Part shown: positions 5,853 through 15,431 of the stretch, piece by piece | Layout of the letters: the number at the start of each line of letters is the position of its first letter | How positions within the stretch are numbered: the first letter of the stretch is position 1 | Made by a program: the position numbers and the translations under genes | NCBI RefSeq assembly: GCF_013415105.1 | Contig: NZ_JACCDF010000002.1 | Span: 124,001 to 188,000, forward strand | Origin: Vreelandella salicampi | Lineage (GTDB): Bacteria; Pseudomonadota; Gammaproteobacteria; Pseudomonadales; Halomonadaceae | Direction: 5' to 3' | DNA length: 64,000 nucleotides | Notes under the pieces: generated by a model | The model's database searches: none | Seen by the model: only the letters and a program-made list of their open reading frames with translations | Told to the model about the DNA's origin: nothing

Positions 5853-7565
5853 TTGAACCTACTAACAGACCCTTGGCTACCGCTTCTGCTGAAAAACGGC
5901 AAGGTGGACTACCGCCCGCCTTCGGCGGTGGCTGACCCTGATGTAATTAACCTCGCTCTACCGCGAGCGGACTTTCAAGGAGCTGCCTACCAATTTCTGA
6001 TTGGGCTTCTGCAAACCGCGCTGCCGCCAAAGAGCCACGGCGATTGGCTGGATCAACTGACTGCCCCACCCAGCGCCGAAGCACTTAACACGGCGTTCGC
6101 TCCTTTTAGCAGTGCCTTTGAGTTGGATGGCGACGGCCCGCGTTTTATGCAGGACCTTGATCCACTAGACGATGTGCAAAACGCCACCATTAGCGGCCTT
6201 TTGATTGATGCCCCTGGCGCTAACGGGATTAAAAACAATACTGATTTTTTTGTGAAACGGGGCCGCGTTGAGGTGATGTGCGAGTCCTGCGCGGCGATAG
6301 CGCTGTACACCATGCAAATCAACGCCCCGGCGGGCGGTGCGGGTATCCGGGTGGGCCTGCGAGGTGGTGGCCCCTTGACCACGCTGGTCATGCCCGAGTC
6401 ATCTACCGCAAGTCTTTGGCAGCGGCTATGGCTGAATGTCGTAACAACGAAGCGGGTTACTCAGAAAGGTCAGCAGTGGTCGACGCCGCACCCTGAAGAA
6501 CCCTCGCTGTTTTTCTGGATGGCCAATACGCGGGTGAGCGACAAAAAAGGTACCGAGGTACTGCCTGAAGACACTCACCCGCTGCATGCGTACTGGTCAA
6601 TGCCGCGCCGCTTCCGGCTGCAATTTGAAAACACCCAAGATTGCCAGTGTGATATTTGCGGACGGAAAACGCAGCGGGTGGTGCGCGAGCTACGGGCAAA
6701 AAAACAGGGGGCCAATTACGACGGCCCATGGCTGCACCCGCTAACGCCTTATCGGCGCGACCCTAAAAAGCCCAATGAGTTGCCGCTTTCCAGTAAAGGG
6801 CAGCCGGGCGGGCTGGGTTACCGCCATTGGGCAGGCTTTGTGCTAAGCGATGCCGATGATAGCGGTGCTGTCCCCGCTGCTGTGCTACAGGATTATGTCA
6901 GCGACAAGCAACGCATCGCAGCGGATGAGCGCAGCCTGGGCGAGGACGTTCCCGCGCTTTTAGCGCATGCCCGTGTATGGGCATTCGGCTACGATATGGA
7001 CAACATGAAACCTCGCGGTTGGTACAGCACCGAAATGCCCCTGGTGGATATTCCACAAGGTCAGCAGGAAAAGTTACGCAAGTGGGTTCAGCAGTTGACC
7101 GAACTGGCACGCAACATCGCTTGGATGGTGCGCACCCAGGTGAAAAATGCCTGGTTCTCCCGCCCAGCCGATGCCAAGGGCGATATGAGTGCGATTGATA
7201 TCCAGTTTTACGATGCCACTCAGCCGGCGTTTTTCAACGCCCTGCTGGGCATTCAGCACGCACTGCAACACGATCCTTCTAAACCCCATATTCCTTCCCA
7301 CGTTGCTGAGGATTGGTACTTCGCCCTAAAGCGCGAAGCTATGCGCGTGTTTGAAGACCAAGCGCTAAGCGGCGCGCTAGAAAGTGTTGACCTTGAGCGC
7401 GCTACCGCCGCCCACCGACAGTTGCAACGTTATTTAGGCGGCAAAAGCAAAGGCAAAGGCAGCAACGTGGTGAGCGACTTTATTGAGCAGGGAGCTTTTG
7501 ACCCATCCGGGCAGGCCAAGCGCAACGCCGCCTCTGCTGCAACAACGACAGGAGACGCCCGATGA
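5853..7565 (+). CDS. casA: Cascade large subunit CasA (Cse1/Cas8e)
   Basis: A 570-residue protein beginning MNLLTDPWLPLLLKNG, the characteristic start of Cse1 proteins. This subunit recognises the PAM and recruits Cas3. The start is a TTG at 5853, chosen because AGGAGG (5840-5845) is correctly spaced (7 bases) and the translation then begins with the conserved MNLL. The ATG at 5849 is in another frame. A Cys pair (CQCDICGRKTQRVV) resembles the zinc-binding loop seen in this family. The gene heads an operon whose next gene starts in an ATGA overlap. The TTG start may hold down the level of this subunit. Confidence 0.95.
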   Translation: MNLLTDPWLPLLLKNGKVDYRPPSAVADPDVINLALPRADFQGAAYQFLIGLLQTALPPKSHGDWLDQLTAPPSAEALNTAFAPFSSAFELDGDGPRFMQDLDPLDDVQNATISGLLIDAPGANGIKNNTDFFVKRGRVEVMCESCAAIALYTMQINAPAGGAGIRVGLRGGGPLTTLVMPESSTASLWQRLWLNVVTTKRVTQKGQQWSTPHPEEPSLFFWMANTRVSDKKGTEVLPEDTHPLHAYWSMPRRFRLQFENTQDCQCDICGRKTQRVVRELRAKKQGANYDGPWLHPLTPYRRDPKKPNELPLSSKGQPGGLGYRHWAGFVLSDADDSGAVPAAVLQDYVSDKQRIAADERSLGEDVPALLAHARVWAFGYDMDNMKPRGWYSTEMPLVDIPQGQQEKLRKWVQQLTELARNIAWMVRTQVKNAWFSRPADAKGDMSAIDIQFYDATQPAFFNALLGIQHALQHDPSKPHIPSHVAEDWYFALKREAMRVFEDQALSGALESVDLERATAAHRQLQRYLGGKSKGKGSNVVSDFIEQGAFDPSGQAKRNAASAATTTGDAR

Positions 7566-8227
7566 GCGATGTGGAAACGCCGGAAACAGCCGAAAAAGAA
7601 GAGTTATTGACCGAGGCGGAGAAAAAGGCGCTGATTGCTTTGAGGCGTGATGAAGCCGCCGCCTTGCGCCGTTGGTGGCAGCGATTAACGCTTACACCAC
7701 ACGAGCTGGAAAAATTAACCAAGCAGCGGTCGTTGCCCCGTGGCGTCCGTGCAGTACTGCGCCGCTGTGATAGCGCCGAAGCGGCGATGTTAACCCAAGG
7801 CTTTCGCGAGCTGTGGGCGATGCTGCCAGAGTCGACGAAGCAAACCGACTACCGTGATGAACAGCTGCAAGTCTGGTCGTGCATCGCGCTGGTCGCCGCG
7901 GAATTACGTAAAGAAGAGAGCGGCGTTTCGTTAGCAAAACGCCTTGGCCAGCAAAAAGAGCAAACCGGCAAACCCTTGATGAGTGAGCTTCGCTTTCAGC
8001 AGCTTCTTTCTTGTCGAACGCCCGAGGAGTTTATCCAACGCTTACGCCGAGCGCTGGCGCTTGCAGACAAGAAGGGTGTCAGTGTCGTCTTGCTAGCCAG
8101 TGTGATTGCCCTGTGGTGGCGCGAGCACCGTGGGCGCTTATCTGCCAAGCCTACCCAGCGGCTTGGCTTCGTCTTGGCGAACGACTATTTCGCCGCAACG
8201 TCTGGCTACAGCCACCGTAAAGATTAA
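7562..8227 (+). CDS. casB: Cascade small subunit CasB (Cse2)
   Basis: A 221-residue, helix-rich protein with the Cse2 pattern: RDEAAALRRWWQRLT, then RGVRAVLRRCDSAEAAMLTQGF and, near the end, FQQLLSCRTPEEFIQRLRRAL. Two copies of Cse2 line the belly of Cascade and stabilise the displaced DNA strand. The ATG overlaps the casA stop codon (ATGA), indicating translational coupling. The first 30 residues are acidic and look like an unstructured extension. Family assignment is secure from sequence and position. Confidence 0.92.
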   Translation: MSDVETPETAEKEELLTEAEKKALIALRRDEAAALRRWWQRLTLTPHELEKLTKQRSLPRGVRAVLRRCDSAEAAMLTQGFRELWAMLPESTKQTDYRDEQLQVWSCIALVAAELRKEESGVSLAKRLGQQKEQTGKPLMSELRFQQLLSCRTPEEFIQRLRRALALADKKGVSVVLLASVIALWWREHRGRLSAKPTQRLGFVLANDYFAATSGYSHRKD

Positions 8228-8275
8228 TCGCTGCCAACTTCATCGGCACTTTCTACACGACTAACGGAGTTAATA

Positions 8276-9367
8276 ATGAGCCACTTTATTCAATTACACC
8301 TGCTGACCTCTTATCCGCCCGCCAACCTGAACCGCGATGATTTGGGCCGCCCCAAAACCGCTTTGATGGGGGGGGCGAAGCGTCTGCGAGTTTCATCGCA
8401 AAGCCTCAAGCGCACTTGGCGTACTTCTACATTATTTGAAGAGGCGCTGGCCGGGCATGTGGGCACGCGCACCAAGCGTTTAGGCAAAGAAGCTTACGAT
8501 CAGCTGGTCGAGAAGGGCGTTGATCAAAAAATGGCGGGGGCTTGTGCAGAAAAAATAGCGGGCGTATTTGGCAAACTGCGTAAAGTCGAAAAAGGTGAAG
8601 CCAAAGAGTTTGAAATTGAGCAGCTAGTACACGTTGGCTTAGAAGAACGCCAAGCGATTAGCGACCTGGTCGATAAGCTGGCAGAAGAAAAACGCGAACC
8701 CAACGATGATGAGCTGAAGCTTTTGCGCCATAAACCTGCTGCGGCTGACGTAGCACTATTTGGCCGCATGCTGGCCGCCGTTCCCGAATATAACGTCGAT
8801 GCCGCCTGCCAAGTAGCCCATGCTATCACCGTGCATGCCGCCGAAGTGGAAGACGATTACTTCACGGCGGTAGACGACTTAAATAGCGGCGACAAAGACC
8901 GTGGTGCTGCGCATATCGGCGAATCTGGCTTTGGTGCCGGGCTGTTCTACCTCTACATCTGCATCGACCGCCAGCAGCTGGTGGAAAATCTGCAAGGTAA
9001 CAGTGAATTAGCCGACCAAGCGATTGCCGCACTGGTGGAAGCGGCGGTTAAAACGTCTCCCAAGGGCAAACAAAACAGCTTTGGTTCCCGCGCTCATGCG
9101 AGCTACGTACTGGCGGAAAAAGGCAACCAGCAGCCGCGCTCACTCTCCACCGCTTACCTGCGCCCGGTGACGGGTCAAGACCAAGCACTCGATGCCATTA
9201 AGCGTATCGAAGAACAGGCTAATGCTTTTGATAGCGCCTATGAAGTTGGCGCAGACAGCCGCTTTGTCACCAGTGCCGAGCCCGCCTATGAAGAACCGCA
9301 GCTAAAAGGCAATGTTAAAAAAGGCAGCCTAACGGAACTGATCGCTTTCTTAAAAACCGACCAGTAA
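8276..9367 (+). CDS. casC: Cascade backbone subunit CasC (Cas7e/Cse4)
   Basis: A 363-residue protein beginning MSHFIQLHLLTSYPPANLNRDD, with GGAKRLRVSSQSLKRTWRTS close behind. Both are signatures of Cas7e, six copies of which bind along the crRNA spacer. It keeps the thumb-region motif GAGLFYLYICIDR and the GKQNSFGSRAHASYVL segment. A 48-bp gap separates it from casB, and TAACGGAGTTAATAATG gives a ribosome site. Separate, strong initiation fits the need for several copies of this subunit per complex. Confidence 0.95.
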   Translation: MSHFIQLHLLTSYPPANLNRDDLGRPKTALMGGAKRLRVSSQSLKRTWRTSTLFEEALAGHVGTRTKRLGKEAYDQLVEKGVDQKMAGACAEKIAGVFGKLRKVEKGEAKEFEIEQLVHVGLEERQAISDLVDKLAEEKREPNDDELKLLRHKPAAADVALFGRMLAAVPEYNVDAACQVAHAITVHAAEVEDDYFTAVDDLNSGDKDRGAAHIGESGFGAGLFYLYICIDRQQLVENLQGNSELADQAIAALVEAAVKTSPKGKQNSFGSRAHASYVLAEKGNQQPRSLSTAYLRPVTGQDQALDAIKRIEEQANAFDSAYEVGADSRFVTSAEPAYEEPQLKGNVKKGSLTELIAFLKTDQ

Positions 9368-9376
9368 GGGGGCAGC

Positions 9377-10129
9377 ATGACCGACTATGTTATTTTTCGG
9401 CTCTATGCGCCCCTAGCTAGTTGGGGGGAAGCCGCCGTGGGTGAAACGCGCCCTACTGCGACTTATCCTGGCAAAGGGGCTGTTTTGGGGCTGCTTGGGG
9501 CCGCACTAGGTATTCGTCGCGACGACGATGCAGGCCAAACGCAACTGCGTGACAGCATTGCCATAGGCGTAAAGCAGTACACGCCGGGCTTACTGATGCG
9601 CGACTACCACACGGTGCAGATGCCCGCCTCTCAGTCAAAAGTGAGCTATCGCACCCGTAAGGAAGAGCTAAGTGCGCCGCGCGATACGCTGAAAACGATA
9701 CTTTCCAGCCGCGACTATCGCTGCGATGGCCTATGGACGGTGGCCGTATGGCTAACGCCTGCGGCAAGCCTCACGCTTGGCGAGATTGAGCAAGCACTGA
9801 AAACGCCCCATTACCCGCTTTATTTAGGGCGCAAATCCTGCCCGCCTGCTGCGCCGCTTGCACCCCAGCGGCGCGAATGCAGCACGCTTAAAGAAGCGCT
9901 CGATATTGACTTCCCCTCTTTAGACGAACGCTACGGCAATGACAAAGTGGCGCTGCGCTTTCCCGATGAAGCGCTATACGCCTGGGAAGGAAAAGCCAGC
10001 ACGTTAGATGGCGATGACCAAGCGGCAGAGTACAACGATGTGTGGGATTTTCCGCTGAACCGCCGACGCTGGCAGTTTGGCCCCCGGTTAGAGTTTCGCC
10101 GGGCCATAGCAGCAGAGGAGGCGCGCTAA
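9377..10129 (+). CDS. casD: Cascade subunit CasD (Cas5e)
   Basis: A 250-residue RAMP protein beginning MTDYVIFRLYAPLASWGEAA, with the family hallmark GEtRPTATYPGKGAVLGLLGAALG and YPLYLGRKSCPP further on. Cas5e caps the 5' handle of the crRNA in Cascade. The gene follows casC after 9 bp and its stop codon (TAA) overlaps the casE start (TAATG). All expected family motifs are present. Confidence 0.94.
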   Translation: MTDYVIFRLYAPLASWGEAAVGETRPTATYPGKGAVLGLLGAALGIRRDDDAGQTQLRDSIAIGVKQYTPGLLMRDYHTVQMPASQSKVSYRTRKEELSAPRDTLKTILSSRDYRCDGLWTVAVWLTPAASLTLGEIEQALKTPHYPLYLGRKSCPPAAPLAPQRRECSTLKEALDIDFPSLDERYGNDKVALRFPDEALYAWEGKASTLDGDDQAAEYNDVWDFPLNRRRWQFGPRLEFRRAIAAEEAR

Positions 10130-10818
10130 TGTATCTCTCACGCGTACGCGTTGACCTGAACGGGCTTTCCCGCGAAAAGTTGTTTGATGTGATGAACGCC
10201 GAAGCCTACGCGGGTCATCAGCTTCTATGGCAGCTATTCCCCGACTATGAAGGACCAAGGCCGTTTATTTTCCGGCAAGAACTGGAAGAAACCGAGGAAG
10301 GGCGAGGCCCCAAAGGACTACCGCTGTTTTACCTTCTTTCAGACCGTGAACCCACCTCGGTGCCGGGCCTGCTTGAAGCCGAGTGTAAACCCTTTACACC
10401 CGAGCTGAACGTGGGCGATAGGCTGGCGTTCCGCCTGCGTGCTAACCCCACCATGGCGGTTCCGGTGCCGGGAAAACGCGGCCAGCGCGCCGATGTGCTG
10501 ATGGCGGCCAAAAAGCCATTTCCACCAGGGCAGCGCACCAGCCAAGCCTGTGTTGATGCGATGAATGGCAAGGCCCGTGAATGGCTCGAAAGTCGCGCTG
10601 AAACATGGGGCTTTAGCTTGCCGGTTACGCCAGAGCTGGGTGCCTACCGCCAGCATGTGCTGAATAAAGGGAGAGGCAAGCCGGTTCAGTTCTCAACGGT
10701 GGATTACGAAGGCCTGCTGGAAGTTACCAATCCAGGAAAGCTGATCGAAACAATGGCCCACGGCATCGGGCGGGCCAAGGCATTTGGCGGTGGTTTGCTA
10801 CTACTGCGCCGACCTTAG
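10129..10818 (+). CDS. casE: crRNA endoribonuclease CasE (Cas6e)
   Basis: A 229-residue RAMP nuclease. The start at 10129 (MYLSRVRVDLNG) is chosen because it overlaps the casD stop (TAATG) and matches the family N-terminus; longer readings run into casD. The catalytic histidine is visible in EAYAGHQLLWQLFP, and the glycine-rich loop GIGRAKAFGGGLLLLRR is at the C-terminus. Cas6e cuts at the base of the CCCCGC/GCGGGG stem of the repeat, leaving the ATGAACCG handle. The CRISPR-like unit at 5472-5561 offers two hairpins of the same geometry. Confidence 0.95.
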   Translation: MYLSRVRVDLNGLSREKLFDVMNAEAYAGHQLLWQLFPDYEGPRPFIFRQELEETEEGRGPKGLPLFYLLSDREPTSVPGLLEAECKPFTPELNVGDRLAFRLRANPTMAVPVPGKRGQRADVLMAAKKPFPPGQRTSQACVDAMNGKAREWLESRAETWGFSLPVTPELGAYRQHVLNKGRGKPVQFSTVDYEGLLEVTNPGKLIETMAHGIGRAKAFGGGLLLLRRP

Positions 10819-10827
10819 GAGACCAAC

Positions 10828-11748
10828 ATGGGCTTTATTCCGCTAAAGCCCATCCCCGAAAAAGATCGTATGTCGATGATCTTTATCGGGATGGGGCAGA
10901 TAGATGTACGCGATGGTGCCTTTGTTGTGGTCGATGATGTGAACGGCGAGCGCATGCACATTCCGGTGGGTTCGGTGGCGTGCCTGCTGCTGGAACCGGG
11001 CACCCGGGTTTCACATACCGCCATTAAGCTGGCTGCTGCGGTAGGTACGCTACTGATTTGGGTCGGGGATGCGGGCGTACGGCTATATAGCGCTGGCCAA
11101 CCCGGAGGCGCGCGGTCAGACAAATTACTCTACCAAGCGCAGCTGGCGCTGGATGAAAAGCTGCGCCTAAAAGTGGTACGCAAAATGTTTGAGCTACGTT
11201 TTGGCGAAGAGCCGCCTTCTCGTCGCAGCATTGAGCAACTGCGGGGGATGGAAGGTGCCAGAGTTCGCAAAACTTACCAGCTGTTAGCCAAACAGTATGG
11301 CGTTAAATGGAACGGACGTCGCTACGATCCTAAACAGTGGGATGCCTCTGATGTGGCCAACCAATGCCTGTCGGCAGCCACTGCCTGCCTATACGGAATT
11401 ACCGAAGCGGCTATTTTGGCGGCAGGCTACGCCCCGGCGATTGGGTACCTGCACACCGGCAAACCGTTGAGTTTTGTTTACGATATTGCCGACATCGTGA
11501 AGTTTGAAACGGTGGTGCCCGCGGCTTTTCGAGTTGCGGCACGCAATCCGCCTATGCCGGAAAGGGAAGTCCGTATCGCCTGCCGCGATGCCTTCAAGCA
11601 ATCCCGCATACTCCAGCGCTTAATTCCCATGATCGAAGATGTACTTGCCGCTGGCGATATTCAGCCGCCACCGCCAGCCCCCGACGCAGTGCCACCTGCG
11701 ATTCCAGAGCCACCATCGGTCGGCGATGCCGGGCACAGGAGCGGATAA
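10828..11748 (+). CDS. cas1: CRISPR integrase Cas1 (type I-E)
   Basis: A 306-residue Cas1e. The metal ligands appear as Glu in LYGITEAAILAAGYAP, His in IGYLHTG, and Asp in FVYDIADIVK, in the usual order and spacing, so the integrase should be active. The C-terminus carries a proline-rich tail (PPPPAPDAVPPAIPEPP) of the kind that in some I-E Cas1 proteins lies against Cas2. The stop is directly followed by the cas2 ATG. With Cas2 it forms the complex that inserts new spacers at the leader end of the array. Confidence 0.96.
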   Translation: MGFIPLKPIPEKDRMSMIFIGMGQIDVRDGAFVVVDDVNGERMHIPVGSVACLLLEPGTRVSHTAIKLAAAVGTLLIWVGDAGVRLYSAGQPGGARSDKLLYQAQLALDEKLRLKVVRKMFELRFGEEPPSRRSIEQLRGMEGARVRKTYQLLAKQYGVKWNGRRYDPKQWDASDVANQCLSAATACLYGITEAAILAAGYAPAIGYLHTGKPLSFVYDIADIVKFETVVPAAFRVAARNPPMPEREVRIACRDAFKQSRILQRLIPMIEDVLAAGDIQPPPPAPDAVPPAIPEPPSVGDAGHRSG

Positions 11749-12042
<294 letters not shown>

Positions 12043-12152
12043 CTGATTTTATTGGATCTTTAATAATTTAGCTTGATTAAAAAGTAAGCAAAATAGCTGG
12101 TAGATTTTTTATCTGCTATTTTCTTCTTGTAGATCAACTGTCTACAACAAGT
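12043..12152 (+). promoter_or_regulatory. CRISPR leader with IHF-like site and inverted repeat
   Basis: 110 bp of AT-rich DNA between cas2 and the first repeat, which fixes array transcription and spacer addition at this end. A 7-bp inverted repeat (TTGTAGA, 7 bp, TCTACAA) at 12127-12147 ends 5 bp before repeat 1. Inside it, GATCAACTGTCTA (12132-12144) resembles the IHF consensus WATCAANNNNTTR with two differences, at -21 to -9 from the repeat. IHF bends the leader at about this distance in the E. coli I-E system. The array promoter should lie here; no single hexamer pair stood out. Confidence 0.7.
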
Positions 12153-14562
12153 CAGATCCCCGCGCCTGCGGGGATGAACCGCCGGTCTGTCCGGTGCCAG
12201 CAGTTGCCGCATTCAGATCCCCGCGCCTGCGGGGATGAACCGGTTCCAGCCGCGAGCTAACCGCCATTTGGGAACAGATCCCCGCGCCTGCGGGGATGAA
12301 CCGTCATGGTGATCTGGCCCGAGTTCACCGGCTGGCAGATCCCCGCGCCTGCGGGGATGAACCGCGACCCGCTGAGCGTAGCCCCAAACACCAGACCAGA
12401 TCCCCGCGCCTGCGGGGATGAACCGCTTTCATCAGGGCTTGTCTCCACCAACTCCGCCAGATCCCCGCGCCTGCGGGGATGAACCGAATTGGAACACCTG
12501 AATAGCTGGACTGGGCATCAGATCCCCGCGCCTGCGGGGATGAACCGCTTCCATTCCTTCCGCTGATTCGTTGCTTACGCAGATCCCCGCGCCTGCGGGG
12601 ATGAACCGCGATGACCCGCCTGTGCGGTGGTAGCCTGCACCAGATCCCCGCGCCTGCGGGGATGAACCGCATCTACGGCTTTTGGGGCACCTCTGTTCCA
12701 TCAGATCCCCGCGCCTGCGGGGATGAACCGATAGACTTTGACTACATAGCGGCCAACAGCAGCCAGATCCCCGCGCCTGCGGGGATGAACCGTACGACGA
12801 CATCGGCGAAGAACTAACTGAGCTCAGATCCCCGCGCCTGCGGGGATGAACCGTCGGCATCATCCAGAGTAAACGGCGGCAAGCCCAGATCCCCGCGCCT
12901 GCGGGGATGAACCGCTACTACCAGAACTACTTTACCGAAGCCGAGCCAGATCCCCGCGCCTGCGGGGATGAACCGCGAAAGGACTGAAGATCATGACGCA
13001 AAGATGACAGATCCCCGCGCCTGCGGGGATGAACCGACGATTGGTAAACACCACACCCGCCCACCGAGCAGATCCCCGCGCCTGCGGGGATGAACCGTAC
13101 CAATTGATACCCTCGCCCGCGAGTGGAATCAGATCCCCGCGCCTGCGGGGATGAACCGCGTTTGCATCTGCGTGTTTGCAGCTCAGCGAACAGATCCCCG
13201 CGCCTGCGGGGATGAACCGGGAGAGCGTTTGCCCGCCAGACAGACGAACAGCAGATCCCCGCGCCTGCGGGGATGAACCGCTCGATACCATCAATATCGG
13301 AATAGACAGGGCCAGATCCCCGCGCCTGCGGGGATGAACCTGCCGGCGTGCAAACCACTTATGAGCATCGTTATCAGATCCCCGCGCCTGCGGGGATGAA
13401 CCGGATGGCTACGTGGTCGCATTTTGGTCGCAGATCAGATCCCCGCGCCTGCGGGGATGAACCGAATGGGGCCAGCTACAAGAAGAATTGATGATGCAGA
13501 TCCCCGCGCCTGCGGGGATGAACCGGCGATGTCGATATCCCGAAAAAGGTCAACGGTCAGATCCCCGCGCCTGCGGGGATGAACCGGCAGCGGTACCGAT
13601 AACCAGCCGTTAGGGCTGCAGATCCCCGCGCCTGCGGGGATGAACCGTGACGGCAATAAGCGCAACGGTGACATTAGCTCAGATCCCCGCGCCTGCGGGG
13701 ATGAACCGCACTGGGTACGGATCGGGATAGGCGCCTTCATCAGATCCCCGCGCCTGCGGGGATGAACCGCTGATCCACAAAATCTTTGAAGAAGCTGAAT
13801 ACAGATCCCCGCGCCTGCGGGGATGAACCGCACAAAGGGCCTGTTCTACGCTCCGACAGCGACAGATCCCCGCGCCTGCGGGGATGAACCGTGGGTTACT
13901 GCGAATCCAAGGTTTACGCCATGCAGATCCCCGCGCCTGCGGGGATGAACCGACCCGGCAACTGACCCTTACGGCAACCCATCGCAGATCCCCGCGCCTG
14001 CGGGGATGAACCGAACTGGCTGTTAAGACCCAGCAGGATTATGAACAGATCCCCGCGCCTGCGGGGATGAACCGATCACAGGCGCCCAAGGCAATACCGG
14101 GCTGTTCAGATCCCCGCGCCTGCGGGGATGAACCGTTCGTCAGCCAGTGGGGCGCGTTCGATGAAACCAGATCCCCGCGCCTGCGGGGATGAACCGCGGC
14201 GGGCGGGCGCTGATGTATCGCCCCGATTCAGATCCCCGCGCCTGCGGGGATGAACCGATCATCGAAGGCGACTACCTCGGAAAGCAGACCAGATCCCCGC
14301 GCCTGCGGGGATGAACCGCCTTTGAAGAGCGTCAGCGGCAGATCAGTGAACAGATCCCCGCACCTGCGGGGATGAACAGCTCGCGGTACAGCGCCCGGCT
14401 TTGCTTATAGACCGATCCCCGCACCTGCGGGGGTGAACCGCCGAAGCCCTGCGAGGCACCGCCCACCACGGCCCGATCCCCGCACCTGCGGGGGTGAACC
14501 GGCGTTCGAGATTCTTATGCCGAGAACGGGAACCCGATCCCCGCGCCTGCGGGGATGAACCG
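12153..14562 (+). CRISPR. Type I-E CRISPR array, 40 repeats and 39 spacers
   Basis: A 29-bp repeat starts CAGATCCCCGCG, has the stem CCCCGC/GCGGGG with loop GCCT, and ends in the handle ATGAACCG. The period is 61 bp, giving 32-bp spacers, except for 33-bp spacers at 12731-12763 and 13342-13374. The repeat at 13313 ends in T instead of G. The last four repeats diverge: 14351 (loop ACCT, end AACAG), 14412 and 14473 (start CCG, loop ACCT, handle GTGAACCG), and 14534 (start CCG, otherwise consensus). Divergence at the far end agrees with the leader at 12043-12152 and with spacer age increasing to the right. I saw no duplicated spacers by eye. All spacers could serve as guides with the Cascade genes upstream. 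Confidence 0.99.
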
Positions 14563-14575
14563 TTTACGAACCTTG

Positions 14576-14612
14576 AAAAGCACAGCGAGGACGTCTTTAA
14601 TCAGTGCTTTTT
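14576..14612 (+). terminator. Possible terminator of the CRISPR array
   Basis: AAAAGCAC (14576-14583) pairs with GTGCTTTT (14604-14611) across a 20-nt loop, ending in a run of five T. It begins 14 bp after the last repeat. The loop is long, so termination may be weak. Confidence 0.4.
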
Positions 14613-14728
14613 AGAACCTTAACAAAGTCGAAAGTGGCAATGCCTATACAGTTTGCGCCAACGCAACTGGATGTCTCCGCTGACTATTGCGCTGCTTGGT
14701 ATCTAACAGTCAAGATCGGAAGGTTAAT

Positions 14729-14884
14729 ATGCGGGACCCTTTGTCGCTGATCGCGTGTTTGCTAGAGACGTTCCTGGCTATCCTCTACGCCCTCCCGCGT
14801 AGACACGGTTGGCTCATAGGCGGTATCGAAATATTCCTGATGGCCGCGTCAGTTATCCTTGTCGTCTCGTATCTTCTGCGATGA
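14729..14884 (+). CDS. Small hypothetical membrane protein
   Basis: A 51-residue ORF starting MRDPLSLIACLLETFLAILY, with two hydrophobic segments (about 5-20 and 27-49) joined by a basic loop (PRRHGW). GGAAGG lies 7 bases before the ATG. No family recognised. It lies between the array and a terminator at 15006. Translation is plausible from the ribosome site, but size and lack of homology knowledge keep confidence modest. Confidence 0.45.
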   Translation: MRDPLSLIACLLETFLAILYALPRRHGWLIGGIEIFLMAASVILVVSYLLR

Positions 14885-15005
14885 AATTGAAATCCGCGCC
14901 CGACTTAGATGGATCGCCTTAATAAGAAAGGGCATAAACATGTTGTGTTCTGGATGCGTATGCCGCAGAAAGGCGGCGAGAGAGCGTGATTAAAGCGCAA
15001 GAAAT

Positions 15006-15028
15006 CCCGCCATTGAGCGGGTTTTTTT
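15006..15028 (+). terminator. Intrinsic terminator
   Basis: CCCGC (15006-15010), a 6-nt loop, GCGGG (15017-15021) and seven T. Correct polarity to end rightward transcription from the small membrane protein gene or read-through from the array. Confidence 0.75.
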
Positions 15029-15104
15029 ATGGGTGATGAGATGACGAAAAAAGGCTGCAACAAGACGGCTCTAGCCCTCGGTTGGGGCTGAGTGGTGTCT
15101 TTAC

Positions 15105-15416
15105 CTAATCCTCGTCGTCTTCGGGCGAGGGTTCGAAGGCGCGCTTGTCATCAGGTAGCCGGACGTAGTCGTTCAATGTGAGCTTGCCGAGTTGCTCTAG
15201 CCTTTGGCCATTGGCGTCGATAATGGCGATGACTTTGCCGATGCTGAGTTCGTCATCCTCGCGGTAGGCTTCTACTTCCACGCGTATGATGTGCTGTTGG
15301 TAGCGTGCGGAGAGAACGTCGCCCGGGCCTGTTTGAGCATGTTGGGCGTCGTCGTTGGAAAAAAGCGCCATCACGCTTAGTTGGCCGGGGTCGTCCCATT
15401 CAATATGTTGATGCAT
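15105..15416 (-). CDS. Hypothetical acidic protein
   Basis: A 103-residue soluble protein starting MHQHIEWDDPGQLSVMALFS and ending in an acidic tail (PSPEDDED). AAGGAG stands 8 bases before the ATG. I recognise no domain. The central part (IIRVEVEAYREDDELSIGKVIAII) suggests a small beta-rich fold. It is 15 bp downstream of the gene at 15432-16007 on the same strand, so the two are probably cotranscribed. Confidence 0.65.
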   Translation of the reverse strand: MHQHIEWDDPGQLSVMALFSNDDAQHAQTGPGDVLSARYQQHIIRVEVEAYREDDELSIGKVIAIIDANGQRLEQLGKLTLNDYVRLPDDKRAFEPSPEDDED

Positions 15417-15431
15417 CGTTTATCTCCTTGC

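Noticed and set aside
12257-13833. Several long ORFs across the CRISPR array with repeated peptides such as FIPAGAGI, GSSPQARGS and VHPRRRGDL
   Set aside because: They are translations of the 29-bp repeat in three frames. The 61-bp period cycles the frame, which produces the three peptide types.
14939-14992. 17-codon Cys-rich ORF after the array
   Set aside because: Too short, no ribosome site, no resemblance to known peptides.
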